From contig VZSE01015292.1 in assembly GCA_013398275.1 (NCBI GenBank), positions 640,584 to 704,583 on the forward strand: 64,000 nucleotides of DNA. The letters run 5' to 3'. This stretch comes from Promerops cafer. Taxonomy: Eukaryota; Chordata; Aves; Passeriformes; Nectariniidae. This document shows positions 63,971-64,000 of the stretch, piece by piece; within the stretch, counting starts at the first letter, position 1; the number at the start of each line of letters is the position of its first letter. The position numbers and the translations under genes were made by a program. The notes under the pieces are model-generated. The model saw only the letters and a list, made by a program, of their open reading frames with translations. It did no database searches and was not told the origin of the DNA.

Positions 63971-64000
63971 AGGGGAAAAAAAAAATTAAAAAAAAAAAAT
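63971..64000. repeat. A-rich low-complexity end of window
   Basis: The window ends in a G4 block followed by A runs broken only by two T residues before the final T. It may continue beyond the window; whether it is a simple repeat or a retroposon tail cannot be judged. Confidence 0.7.

Noticed and set aside
1..64000. CRISPR arrays, bacterial operons, ribosome binding sites, riboswitches, rRNA
   Set aside because: No regularly spaced direct repeats, bacterial gene organisation or conserved rRNA segments are present. The sequence is plainly vertebrate non-coding DNA.

Overview
The window looks like avian nuclear DNA, most likely from a neoavian (perhaps passerine) bird. It is AT-rich by eye and poor in CpG and interspersed repeats, with short stop-riddled reading frames on both strands. 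The repeats I can recognise are characteristic of birds: CR1 LINE 3' ends and an avian long terminal repeat (LTR). I see no Alu, L1, tRNA-derived SINE or prokaryotic signal. Family assignments are from memory, not from a database search.

I could not recognise any protein-coding gene, rRNA or tRNA. The longest reading frames (191, 171 and 157 codons) lie in GC-rich patches where stop codons are rare. They show no recognisable domain and overlap frames on the other strand. The window is best read as intergenic DNA or the inside of a very long intron.

Layout. 1-8.4 kb: unique sequence with a perfect 18-bp hairpin (2184-2226), a recursive-splice-like junction on the minus strand (5397-5446), a homopurine tract (6330-6367) and an exon-like segment (6655-6694). 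8390-8632: a CR1 3' end broken by unexplained sequence. 8.6-18.1 kb: unique sequence with a 15-nt microexon-like segment, a homeobox-rich AT block and an 11-bp hairpin. 18158-18771: the clearest structure in the window, a 474-bp solo LTR inside a CR1 element with a near-perfect 5-bp target duplication. 18.8-36 kb: mostly featureless, with a 27-nt poly(A), a pyrimidine tract, a 19-nt microexon-like segment and a symmetric kappaB-like site. 36.3-36.7 kb: a CpG-retaining block that looks like a conserved regulatory element, followed by a possible hAT-type end (37219-37258). 42-50 kb: two more regulatory-like blocks, a GC-rich low-CpG patch and a CpG island (50168-50502). 51-57 kb: an AT-rich inverted repeat. 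57136-57234: a second, truncated copy of the same LTR family in reverse orientation. 59465-59674: a short, very CpG-dense island that could be a promoter, with a near-consensus minus-strand splice donor at 59022-59027.

No genes working together can be described. The supported content is transposon history plus candidate regulatory and splicing signals. I found no convincing undescribed system. The points most worth testing are the nested LTR/CR1 insertion, the 59.5-kb CpG island, the recursive-splice-like site and the CpG-retaining block at 36.5 kb.
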